Of a stretch of DNA of 64,000 nt, positions 51,613 to 62,310 are shown piece after piece. Source of the stretch: Aphrocallistes beatrix (taxonomy: Eukaryota > Porifera > Hexactinellida > Sceptrulophora > Aphrocallistidae); assembly GCA_963281255.1 (NCBI GenBank), contig OY725491.1:5444857-5508856 (forward strand), written 5' to 3'. The first letter of the stretch is position 1, and each line of letters opens with the position of its first letter. The notes below the pieces were generated by a model that saw only the letters and a list, made by a program, of their open reading frames with translations, had not been told where the DNA came from and did no database searches. The position numbers were made by a program, and so were the translations under genes.

Positions 51613-54314
51613 CTATTTTGGTTCTAAATCTTGCAATTTCATCAATTGAAGGATGTAATCGAAGATAGAAGATTCCTGAATGAATTTATCTATCCTTTCC
51701 AAATGTCGTTGAGAATAAGGTTTCAGGGCCTCCATATGATTTTTGAAGCCTCCAATCTGTCTCAGTTTCTCATCCGGAATATTTCTAAATATGATATTCA
51801 AAACTCTTTGAGTAACCATGTAATATTTGGTATTGGTGTTCCATTTCACTAAATGTGGAAAGAGAAGGGAAAGTTCAGATAAATCCATGGTTATAATCAC
51901 TCGAGTTAGTACTTCTTCACTGTTTTCAGATGTTAAAATACTTTCTAGGATTGACAACAATTTTCGAGGCATGTCAAGAGCTAATCTAACCGCATTTTCA
52001 TAATCTTTTGCGTGAATTAAGTTGGATATGTCCTGCTCACGAAGCATAAGCTCATTTTCCTTTTGAAATCTTATCTCGTGCTTTTCAACAGTCATATCAT
52101 ACGAGATGTGGACATTAGAATCAGAACTGCCTGATATTAAGCATTTTCCATCTTCCGATGAAACGAGACCCCACACTTTATCATCATGCAAATCCAGAGT
52201 AAGCTCACATCCCATTGATTTGATAGTCCAGATTTTCAGTATTCCCTCACTACTACAAGAAACTAACTGAGCTCCTCTAGTAATGAAGGCTAACTGGAGA
52301 ATACTAGAAGTATGACCTTGGAACGTACGCATGCAGTCAAATGTAGAAAGATTCCACACCTTTATAGTCATATCAGCTGAAGAAGAAGCTAAACACTGAT
52401 CAACAGGCGAGAACTTCACGCACCAAACGGCTTTTCTATGACCTGAAAACGTATTCAGTTGTTCACCTTTTGAAGCATCCCAAATAATGACTGATTTATC
52501 CTCCGAACCAGTGGCAATATAACGATCATTTGGTGCTACATCGATTGTAACAATGTCCTTGGTATGACCAGCGCGAGTCCAAATTGTATTAATTTTGACA
52601 ACTTTTTCAAAAGGTTCAGTAACATTTGCCAGGTCCCAAACCTTTACAGTTAAATCTGAACCAGCGCTAACGACAAAATTGTTACCTTGCCTGGAGAATG
52701 CTACTGCGTTAACATTATGCGCATGTCCTTTGCCTATAGCAACCTTGGCCCAAGATTTCACAAACATTTGCCAGATAAGAATATTCTGGTCTTTGCTCCC
52801 AGAAACAAATCTGTCACCATCTCTGCTACCGTCGATACATAGTACCATGTCTTTATGACCACCTAACAAACTACACTGAGCAAACTGACCAAATTCAGCT
52901 CCAGAGAGGGGTTGATAGACACGAATCATTTCGCTATTAGCAGCAATAGCTAGCTGATTATCTCTTAGTAGACACAAACTTAGGACTTCATCATTACAAC
53001 CTACAAGATGATCAGATATTGAGAAATCGTTTGGGTCTATAACGTGGATAGAGTGCTCATGGTTGACAATGTATACGTAGTCAGCTGTTCCGTACAATTG
53101 TGAAACAGAGAGAGAAGCCGGTGGATCCTGTTGTGATTTCGAAGGTTCAAATGTTCTACCATAAGGAAGGACTGTGGATACATTTTTCCAGGTTGAAGGA
53201 TTCACTACAAAGATTTCACCGCGGAAAGAGGCAGTGAACAAGTGCCAGTTATCTTCGATGATTGGACCTACGCACAGAGCTTCGAGACTATGTTGAAGTG
53301 TCAATAAACGCGTTTTAGAGTGTTTGGCTGTGTCATTCGATATCTCCCATTGGATAATGACGCCATCTCTTCCTGAAGTGTACATCACAGAGGGAATTAT
53401 AGGGTGAAATGTCAGATCTGATAACAGATTGAGATGGCCCTCCAACTTGCCTAAAGGTTAAAATAAATTTGACATAATAATTACCACTCCTAATTTTGAA
53501 ATGCATATATAGTAGATGCCGGATATAAGAACATTCTATTAGAAAACGGTTGACATATGCCCCATATAATTTATGCGGTTATAATAACATTAATGCAGTT
53601 CCCAATAGTGTTCTTTTAACCGGTATCCACTCTACTACATGTTTATCCAATGGTAATAAATTTACCTAGACTATGGATGTTTCCGCCTTCTTTATACCTC
53701 CAGATAGCTACATCTCTGAAAGAACCCCATGTGAATAGGAGAAACCAGTCTACGTGTGGATGCCAACGCACACACTGACTGAGACTACCCAGTTCAACTT
53801 CATTCCCCATCTGCTTGTAACTCCCATCCTCTCTCACTCCCCAGACCCTCAACTTGTGATCACTATGTGTTGAAGCGAGTAAGGAACGGCCATTAGCGAA
53901 ATCAAGTGAGATTACAAAACCGCTTTGAACTTTCCATAATCTCTCAGGAGTTTTATTAGCGCCGATGTATAAGCGAATAAGCGTACTTTGCCAGCCAGAA
54001 AACACATGTAATCTCTCTAGTATATTATCAGACTCAATGTCCACCTCCACTACACATAATGCCAAAACCGTATCTTCATTCTCTTGGATTTCATGTAAAA
54101 CTTTTCCGGTATGGTCAACTATAGTATATCCTTCTTTAAGAGGACATATGATGTACTGACCATCTTTAGTGTAAGCAAGCTTTCCACTACCAACTTTCGG
54201 TTTGGGGGAAAAGAAAGGTTTGATGCTATGTTTCACCTCATAACTAGTCTTCAAGTGAAGTGTCTCACCGGAAGGAGATTTGATATGTTGTATCGGTTTA
54301 TCTTGATGTTGCAT
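51613..54314 (-). CDS. TBL3: WD40 protein of the small-subunit processome (TBL3/UTP13)
   Basis: Two exons (54314-53666 and 53450-51613) join in phase 1 to 828 residues. WD40 blades span ~40 to ~650 (clear VSAGSDLTVKVWD, ATGSEDKSVIIWD, ASSSADMTIKVWN motifs), forming two propellers, and the last ~150 residues match the helical Utp13 C-terminal domain (LSxLFPHLVKWN, YMVTQRVLNIIF, ERIDKFI). TBL3/UTP13 belongs to the UTP-B complex that acts on pre-rRNA with U3 snoRNP in the nucleolus. Start: ATG 54314, followed by a short non-conserved leader before the usual YEVKHSIKPFF region. Length is close to family norm. A housekeeping gene and a good phylogenetic marker for the window. Confidence 0.9.
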
Positions 54315-55029
54315 TTACTATCATAAAAATATAAATGCACAATTACTAATTATACACTAAAAGGACATATAAATTGGGTTTTTTTGACGATAATGCAAAT
54401 CTTAGGCGTTTTAAAACTTCTCCGACTTATCATCGGCCGACATACAAGTAATAAAATAAAAATATTAAAATTTAATTACTGTACCATGTAGAAAAGTATT
54501 AGCCAATCAAATTAGAGCGAAATGTCGTGTAACAAAGCTAAGTATCTATATCTGGTCATAAGGCCATAAATTTTAAAAACCGTCACAATTTTGGGTTTCA
54601 TTTTGGTTCCATTACGTAATATTTTATCCAATGGGTAATGTAGGTACATAATGTATATAGAAAAATAACTGCATATGACTATTGAAACTTTGGGGTCTAT
54701 TCCAAATACTAATAACAATCGATCAAATATCGAAAATAATTTTGATATGGAGCTGAGAGTCCGCCACCCATGAGCGACCTCAGAGTATAATACCTGGCGC
54801 TGCCCCTGCTTGGGACCTATGTACAGTAACTCCTCTCGAAGCAATAAATTACCTATGGAATTACTGTATTAAAACAGAATACATTTATATAAAATTAACA
54901 AACAAATTATTATGAAGGGTAAATCTGTTAGAATAAATGGAGAAATTAGCTATATAGCAAAATCAACACGTTGAATAATAATAATGAAATAATAGGCATA
55001 GTTATTGGATCTAAATGTTAAAAGAAGAT
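54315..55029. other. Intergenic region between TBL3 and the Ig-like receptor
   Basis: AT-rich. An open frame of 110 codons at 54512-54844 (-) has no recognisable content. Nothing else supported. Confidence 0.4.
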
Positions 55030-57303
55030 TCAGAGAAAATCAACAAAATGATCAGGGGGCAATTTATCTCTAGACTCTTGGTTGATAATGTTGATATTAA
55101 TAGTTGTACTGCTAGGTACGGGTGTGGGAGGTGCAGAGGGGGGAGATGTAACCACATGATGTATTATTGGACTCTCCCTAATGGGGTACTCTTGGCTGGG
55201 AATAGAGAGATTTCGATGATGAAAAGTACCAGAAGTTGGTGAGTCCGATGATAAGTAGATAGTTGGAAGATAGTTTTCTAAGTTTGGTTGATCAGTCCTT
55301 ACTACAGGAATTTGAGGTTTGGGTATGATGATAACAGGTTTTGGCTTTGGGGAATATTGGTCATGATACTCTTGTGGTGAATGCAGGAGTAAATAGGGTG
55401 AACTCGGTGCCTGAAGGAACGATTCAGGTTGGACAGTGGGTTGAATGTATGCAGGGGGATCTCGTAAATAGGGGAGACGAGGGGGACGTGGGGGGACTTT
55501 GGGTGGAGAGAAAATAGGATTTTCTATGAACTTTTTGGGTGTAGGTGAAGGAAGTAGCCCATATGAACGATGGGCATCACTTCCAACATTACTGTTACGT
55601 CGGGGGACAATGGGAGGAGGGGACATATTGGTGGGAGAAGACAGTGGATTTGTCACAAGATTGTCAATAGAGACAGACTGAGATGGAGGCTGTGTGCTAG
55701 ACATGTTAAAGTGTGTTAATACTGAGTGATGCCTCGGAGTATCTTTATAATGGGCTTCAGCTGGATTAAGATTATCAATTTCAGGCATGCTTAGTGATAC
55801 ATCTCGATACAATACACTGGTGCGAGTAGGTATTTGATAGTGAGGCATCTCAGTTAGTAAAGTTTGGTTTTTATGTGGGCGAAATATAGGAACTTCTTTC
55901 AGAACACTTTCGGTAAAATCGCCATTAAAATGTGTTTCTGGTTCCATTTTGTGATAACTGAAAGGAGAAACTTTCAAGGGGGAAAGGCCTGGCGTTGGAG
56001 TAAAAGCTTGCTTTGGCAAACTACGTTCGGATTGAGTGAGAGGAGAAGAAATTTCCCGCACAGAAAATTCTTGAGAGCGGTCCGAACAGCAAAATCTTTT
56101 GCAACAACAGCACGAGATGCAGCAACAAATACACACAATTACAATCAAAAGAATTGAACCAAAAATGGGGATTGTGATATAATAATGACACAATGGGTAT
56201 GAAAATACATAGCAAAATGGGGTGTTAGGAGTTGGTGTATTTGTAGTCAATTGAAGCGTTGAGTGAATCAATATTGGAAGTGTTGTTACAGTAAGATTCA
56301 ACACAACCATTGAGACTCTGAAATATTCGTGTTCTACTGTACAAGTGTAGAGCCCAGTGTTGCCTGTATTAAGGTTCTGCAACTGGGATCCAACTAATTG
56401 CCCGTCTTTATAGAAAAATATCTTCAAATTATTGAAATGTCTTGGAATAGATTGCTTGAAGTCGTCACAATATTGAGTCAATACCATACTTTGCCCAGAT
56501 AGCATTGTCTCAATTCTTCCGCTGATAGATTCACGATTGACAGAAATTAAATACTGACTATCGAAGTAATGGCGACCACTCAATAGTATGATTATGCATC
56601 GCAAATCTTCATTCGAATCCTCAACAATCCCTTCCATAGAAAGCGGTGGTGCAAAATAAAGTTCTGAATCTAAAGTTTCCCTAGTAACCATTGGAATGTT
56701 TGGAACACAGTTGGCTATGCCTCTTTTATTACAAATGCGCAAGTCGTAGAGAGATTTTTCAATCGGACATTTGATCTTCAGATCATCAGTGCTAGCGGGT
56801 ATCTCTAGGTTAAACATTCCCACCAAAATCCTTGGGATGTACTCAATTGGGATGGATTCAGATGCGTTACAGCCTCCTATGCTACAGGTATATAAACCAG
56901 ATGATTGATTGCTTACACTAAAAACCAAAACTTCCCATGTATACATGCTAAAACGTTTTACACTTAAATCAATAGGATCAGTGATATGGACAGTCCTACC
57001 AATGGTTAACACGTTATCATCAAGGGCGAGTCTTGAAATTGTGTTGAAACTGTTAAAATATATTTCAAATGAATCAATGTGTGGTCCAGGATCAGGAATA
57101 GACTGTGAATTATTGAGCTGAATCGTTGAATAGAAAGTATGGCGAGAAGGACTCGATGGATTGTACACAATGCTATTGATAGAGTAAGTGATTTCATAAT
57201 ATGAACACGGTGTAAGTGAATGTGTCTGGTGGATTAGAAGAGAAGAGAGTAAGAGAATGAAGAGATAGACCTTTCTGTTGAGTAAGAGATCAGGTTGCGA
57301 CAT
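55030..57303 (-). CDS. Ig-like single-pass receptor with proline-rich tail
   Basis: The intronless frame gives 757 residues. There is a signal peptide (~1-30), then an ectodomain of ~330 residues with Ig-like YTC motifs (SGLYTCSIGGC, TGLYTCTVEH) preceded by partner cysteines, suggesting two or three Ig folds. A transmembrane helix (~365-390) runs into a striking Cys cluster (CICCCISCCCCKRFCC), likely palmitoylated. The ~350-residue tail is rich in proline with SH3-type motifs (PPIVPRRN, PPKVPPRPPRLP) and several tyrosines (YRDV, YHDQ, YIQP). It is likely a cell-surface recognition or adhesion molecule that recruits SH3 proteins. No named family is recognisable. Confidence 0.75.
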   Translation of the reverse strand: MSQPDLLLNRKVYLFILLLSSLLIHQTHSLTPCSYYEITYSINSIVYNPSSPSRHTFYSTIQLNNSQSIPDPGPHIDSFEIYFNSFNTISRLALDDNVLTIGRTVHITDPIDLSVKRFSMYTWEVLVFSVSNQSSGLYTCSIGGCNASESIPIEYIPRILVGMFNLEIPASTDDLKIKCPIEKSLYDLRICNKRGIANCVPNIPMVTRETLDSELYFAPPLSMEGIVEDSNEDLRCIIILLSGRHYFDSQYLISVNRESISGRIETMLSGQSMVLTQYCDDFKQSIPRHFNNLKIFFYKDGQLVGSQLQNLNTGNTGLYTCTVEHEYFRVSMVVLNLTVTTLPILIHSTLQLTTNTPTPNTPFCYVFSYPLCHYYITIPIFGSILLIVIVCICCCISCCCCKRFCCSDRSQEFSVREISSPLTQSERSLPKQAFTPTPGLSPLKVSPFSYHKMEPETHFNGDFTESVLKEVPIFRPHKNQTLLTEMPHYQIPTRTSVLYRDVSLSMPEIDNLNPAEAHYKDTPRHHSVLTHFNMSSTQPPSQSVSIDNLVTNPLSSPTNMSPPPIVPRRNSNVGSDAHRSYGLLPSPTPKKFIENPIFSPPKVPPRPPRLPYLRDPPAYIQPTVQPESFLQAPSSPYLLLHSPQEYHDQYSPKPKPVIIIPKPQIPVVRTDQPNLENYLPTIYLSSDSPTSGTFHHRNLSIPSQEYPIRESPIIHHVVTSPPSAPPTPVPSSTTININIINQESRDKLPPDHFVDFL

Positions 57304-57477
57304 TGTCTATGTAAAGCTATTCACTAATGTTGATTAGCATTTCTAGTAGAAAATTACAAATAAATTAAATTGAATAAAAACAATTTAGCAGGTCACAGAA
57401 TAATTCATGTTTTGCTTTGAGTAACTATCAACTCTCGTTATAATGAAGCCCACGTTCCTCCATTCTATTAGCCAGGG

Positions 57478-57641
57478 CAGTGGTTCCCAACCTGGGTCCA
57501 TGGACCCCTTAGTGGTCCACAGAAGATATCAAGGGGTCCACAGGATTCAAAATTTCGTATTACGATTAATAGGAAGGGGTCTACAGAATATAGGAAAATT
57601 ACTATAGGGGGTCCACAGCCAAAAAAGGTTGAAAACCGCTG
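57478..57641. mobile_element. hAT-type MITE
   Basis: CAGTGGTTCCCAACCT at the left and its inverted form (AGGTTGAAAACCGCTG) at the right are typical hAT termini. The flanks AGCCAGGG and AGCTAGGG are an 8-bp duplication with one change. 164 bp; interior has GGTCCA/TGGACC repeats. Confidence 0.85.
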
Positions 57642-57749
57642 AGCTAGGGTACATAATTATCTCGCTATGCGTTATATTTGACTGTTAACATTATGTGTAG
57701 ATACTACTAGTACGATATCCAGCACATTAGTTAACTCTGGCCTGTAGCG

Positions 57750-58040
57750 TCGACAATTGAATGAATCGGTGTGAAAGTGCCAGCGGTCCCCCCGGGTGAG
57801 ATGTCCCCCAGACTCCTCACCCTAGTGCCACAAGTCCGGGGGGGACAAAACTGAGGGGAGCACACCTAGCACTATGACACCGGTCCGGCCATTTGAATTT
57901 TGATGGCGTTCACAACAAGTGTAGGAGACCAAATGGGACCTCACTCTATTGGAATCAATGGGAGAGCTGCACATAGCTCGGTGATAGTTTCAAAACTATC
58001 GGTTGGCCGAACCCCTCGCTACAGCCCTGAGTTAGTATAT
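57750..58040. repeat. G/C-rich island, probably a dispersed repeat
   Basis: Base composition differs sharply from the surroundings (runs such as GGTCCCCCCGGG and AAGTCCGGGGGGGAC, which face each other as an inverted pair). No frame or RNA gene is evident. Confidence 0.4.
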
Positions 58041-58141
58041 CTGAAGAATAAGGGGGAAAATCGAAGTATAATAATATGAAGCTAGAATTTTACCCAATTA
58101 CTAAACGTATTATAAATTTGACAAAAATATAGTTGACGTCT

Positions 58142-58147
58142 TTTATT
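58142..58147 (-). terminator. Polyadenylation signal of the TRAF-like gene
   Basis: AATAAA on the minus strand ~130 nt after the stop codon. Confidence 0.4.
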
Positions 58148-58276
58148 AATTACTCTACACTACATTGGATTTAACACACACACCAATTAACACTAACAAT
58201 TTAGGACACGAGTATACAAGAAAAGCTATATCCTAGTCAATGAGGCTTAGCTAACTACATGATCATCAACCTAGCT

Positions 58277-59317
58277 CTAATTATTCACTTCTAAATATAG
58301 CCTTATCCTTACAGTGTTGCTGAAAACAAATTGGGCTAAATTAACTATGTCAATCTGGGGACTCATCCTGTTAATAACAAGAGGATGCTCGATCTCCCTA
58401 GAATAGTCAAGCACAGCTTCAGAATCCGTTGCATTGAGGATTTGATAATACACCAACCCTACCTGAGCTTCTGCTAAGTCCGCATCATGCGTTCCAGGCA
58501 CTCTCATGATGGTAAGCGAAAGATTGGACGTGAACTCACTATAATGAACTTGAATCTTGTACTTTTTCAGATAGATAAATGGTCCTGTTGATACATTTCC
58601 GGTCGCGATTCGGTCACTAATATCTGATATTGTAAACTCAAAACCATGCAGTTCCTTATCAGAAATTGTATGTCGAAGGTCAGCATTTATGAATGTAATA
58701 TGTTCAAAAACGACTGTAACTAATTCGGACAATTGCTCCTTCAAACTTGCGTTCTCCTTTGTAAGCGAATTCACCTTTTCAAACCCTTCCTTATTTTCTT
58801 TCTTAAGGAAATCAATCTCGTTGAATGCCTTCCTATTCTCCTCTTCCACCTACAATATCCTTCCCATCATGTGCTGAGTGCTAAATTCCTTCAAATGTGA
58901 TTGTATTTCCAACCGTCTTACTAACCCTACTTCACATCCATAGTCCACAAAAGGACAGGGAACCATCAGATGCTCACAAACACTCAAATGCGTCTCCAAC
59001 TCTCCAATAACTCCAGTCCAACCACAACCTTTCGTATCAAGAGGACATCTACAAGGCAGTTTGTTCACAGTTTCTCTCACAGACTCAACTGGAGTAGATT
59101 TCTCTGTTTTAGGACAACAAGACTCACACACATTCTTTCCAGCACTAAAACTGGCATTTCTCAATATACCTGTACATGAAGGGCAAATGATGTTTCTTTG
59201 AGATGATTTCTGCTCAAATAGTTCAAGTTTGTACCCTCCATACCTCCTATGAGATAACGATATGGATATTAGTTCATTTATCATATTAACTGGACATAAA
59301 GAAGTATTGGTATCCAT
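58277..59317 (-). CDS. TRAF-like adaptor with one in-frame TAG
   Basis: From ATG 59317 the frame has 346 codons and is broken only by TAG at codon 156 (58852-58850). Before the stop: a Cys-rich segment (CPSC...CESCC, like part of a RING) and TRAF-type zinc fingers (CRCPLDTKGCGW, CPFVDYGCEV) ending in HLKEFSTQHM. After it: a coiled coil (VEEENRKAFNEIDFLKKEN...) and a divergent MATH/TRAF-C-like beta domain with PGTHDADL. TRAF proteins link receptors to NF-kB and MAPK signalling. The frame also extends upstream to 59419, but that leader is hydrophobic and unlike the family. No GT/AG pair cleanly removes the TAG. A paralogue starts at the right edge of the window. A TATA-like TATATAC stands ~80 nt upstream of the ATG. 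Confidence 0.75.
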
Positions 59318-59943
59318 TAATGGAAATAATTTAAAAAGTTCGGAAATAGAAAGTATAAAATTTAACAGTATAAAATGGACTAGAGGAGAGTATATATACA
59401 CAAGTTGATACTGGAGCAAGTATCTGATATATGTTCCGTAAGTATTTGCTTGTTAGACTAAATTGATATCAGTTCTAGTTACATTTTCCTTTTTTGGAGC
59501 GAGTTCTGTTATATCTTTAACATCTAGTTTCAGTGTACTATTAGCAATCTTGCCCATTCATTTAGTACTGTGCACCTTGGAGTTCAATATAATAGTATAG
59601 GAGTCAGACTGGCTTGTTATAAAGTCATGAGACCAGCATTCACAACGTTTTGACATTCCTGAACTTTGCACCGAGTGAATTTCTGGTGAATGAAGGTAAT
59701 TGAGAATTTAAAGTAACAAAGAGGATTCCAATAATGAAATTAAAGGTAAATTAAAGGTGTGAAAATGCTTGTATTTGATTGGCTATTTAGGTCGATAACA
59801 TGAAGTCACTTACGCGAGTTCTAAACCAATCAAATCGCTTACTTCTTAACACCTTTAGTATGGATTAAAGAAAGTGAATGGAGATAAAATCTGTCTGCTA
59901 AGAGTTCAGGTTGGTCATTATCTAGGTTCAAGTTATTAAATGT

Positions 59944-60712
59944 ACAAGCGCGCTTCGCTTGCTTGCGCTGCGCGGCTTGCAGACACTGCGTGTCCGCAGA
60001 TTTACCCAGTGGGAGCTTGGGGATATTAGAGAAACAATACGTCGCTTTCTTGTTTTATACTAAGTACGCTGGATTGTCATTTGTCTACGGTTACATCTAA
60101 TAAATCAGAACTGTAGCAGAAATTTAGTTTCGTGATAAATATAATTTACTTCGTATTAAGTCAACTAATCCTGAATGTAAGCTCAATTTGAATACACAAA
60201 GTTCACATTGCTAAATATTATTATACTTAAATAATCAATTCCAGTCCATGTCGTTAAAAGTTATTTTATGATCGAATTGATTGATCGTAGCATATAACAC
60301 ACTTTAATTGTTGTTAACAATCAAATTATAGACTCAAAATAGCAGTATTCAATCATTTATATGAAATAGAATCGTGTGAATGGTATTATAAAGGATGATA
60401 ATTGATTGGTTCACACAAACCAATGAATTTCAATCACAAATAGTTATTTTGATTGTATGCATAAGTCAATACTATTTTATTCCAATGTATTTACATTATA
60501 AAATAATCGAATTTGATTGGTCAGCACATTTTGTCACCTATCTCGGCGAGGTGTGAACATTTCGCTTAGATCTTCGAACATAATCCTAGATTCATCATTT
60601 GACACCTACATGCCAATTTTCGTATCTCTACGACTTGCCAATTCTTCAATCAATTCGGACAAACAAAACAAAACAAAAAAAATCCTAGCATTTTAATATA
60701 TAAGATTCACCA
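59944..60712 (-). mobile_element. Full-length reverse copy of the GC-ended repeat, second subfamily
   Basis: On the minus strand it begins TCTTATATATTAAAATGC and ends GCGGACACGCAGTGTCTGC, GCGCAGCGCAAGC, GCGCGCTTGTA. 769 bp, the longest copy in the window and a fair consensus for the subfamily. Non-coding. Confidence 0.75.
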
Positions 60713-61329
60713 ATGTTAATTAAAATTTGAAGTGGATATATGGATAATACTAAAAAATTGGGGAAATTGCAATATTGACAAGAACTTTGAGCTGCATTAA
60801 TAAAGCTATCAGAATATTGCTAGAATCAATATGAGCCATCACTAAATATAATCTCACACATAGTGGGCATTTCACCACGTGCCCACCTGGATTCAGTTTG
60901 ACACAACCCACAATAATATCCTAGACTACAAAGGCTAGGGTACAGCTATCCTGAGAAATGCTCTTCTAGATTTCAGAACATAGATGCACCGATGTCACTA
61001 CATAGTCAATAGAAAAAATAACTATGGTATATTCTTGGAATATATTGTACAAGTATTTCAGTTAAAAGGTAATTTTAGAACTAATACACTAATGGTTTCT
61101 AGTAATGATGACTTGATATTGTTTAGTATGAGTTCAGTTCTAGTCTAAATATCAGAGCGATATGACAAAACAATTATTTAATTAAACAACACCGATCAAT
61201 ATCTATATACTAGTAGCTATTCTTGTTAATAGTGGGATAATGGTTGATACTGATAGTTGGATATTTGGAATATATCCTCAGAATTTGCACTATTGATAAT
61301 TTGATAATAAACAATTTCAACAATAGCAA
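60713..61329. other. Intergenic sequence
   Basis: No frame or repeat that I can support. Confidence 0.4.
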
Positions 61330-61375
61330 GTTCTAACTCAACACTGAAACTGGCATTCCTTACTATACCTACCTA
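61330..61375 (-). pseudogene. Relic of a TRAF-like zinc-finger exon
   Basis: On the minus strand this short piece reads GIVRNASFSVE, close to GILRNASFSAG of the TRAF-like gene at 58277-59317. It stands alone, followed by unrelated sequence. Confidence 0.5.
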
Positions 61376-61700
61376 GGACAGTGGCATTCCTTAGATCCTC
61401 AAGAGTATCCAGTCTTGGGCGGACAGGATAGGCTGGCAGTATGAGGAGGTAGTCCCAGGACTAAGGACCAGCAGTACGAACTGGGAGACAAAGATAACGG
61501 TGTCTGATGGTGAGGATGTAGTCAGTCGGTGGTCTGAGGGTTGCCCTCCTGATCCCCAGGGTCTCTGAGATGGAAAACCACTTCCCATGACACCTCATGA
61601 GTTGTGATGTCAATAATATGGTCAGGTTCCTCTGGATGGGAAGAGCACCAGATGACCGACGTTCAAGCAGGATGACCGTTGAAAGCTAGACTCTAACAAG
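61376..61700. repeat. G/C-richer segment of unknown nature
   Basis: Composition differs from the flanks (many GGTC, CTCC, GGGTCTCTGAG words). It might be a fragment of a retroelement, but no diagnostic end or frame was found. Confidence 0.3.
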
Positions 61701-61767
61701 TGTGAAAATATATATATATATCACTTTCCCCATTGATATACACTGCGAGAAAATTAACATATGTACA

Positions 61768-62310
61768 TCCTTACTATTAAAACTCGACTAATCTATATAC
61801 ATATCTGTAACGAATTGATTGAAGAAACTGCCAGGCCCAGAAAGCTGATTTTTGGCATGTGGGAGTCTTTTGGCTATGGCTCCAGTAAGTTCTGAGCTCA
61901 GAGCAAAATGTCGTCATGGAATTACGTCATGGAATTACGACGTCATTGTCACATTTTTAAAAGTTAAGCAATACAGTTATTCGAGCATAACTCAGTCATT
62001 ATAGGAGATAGAAGGCTGAGATTTTAATAGAATCTGTATACTAACATACCACACATATGATGGAACTATCATCAAAAAATGATCACTCATCACTCTGTTA
62101 TGACGTCATCATTACGTAGCAAAAAAAATTTTTAAATTGACAAATTTGGATTTTTCGTGCGTTATCGATTATTGCATTATGACAGACGTATTTAGAGATG
62201 TTATCTCCCATATAATTAATCAATGGTGATCACAGGCGCCCAAAGGGCGCCTCCGGTGGACACAAAGTGTCCGCCAGCCGCGCAGCGCAAGCAAACGAAG
62301 CGAGCGTGTG
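61768..62310 (+). mobile_element. Near full-length copy of the GC-ended repeat family
   Basis: It starts TCCTTACTATTAAAACTCGA and closes with GGACACAAAGTGTCCGCC, GCGCAGCGCAAGC and GCGAGCGTG. A small local duplication, GTCATGGAATTACG repeated, is unique to this copy. Confidence 0.75.

Noticed and set aside
54512-54844. 110-codon minus-strand frame between TBL3 and the Ig-like receptor
   Set aside because: No domain, no signal peptide and no conservation cue; probably chance.
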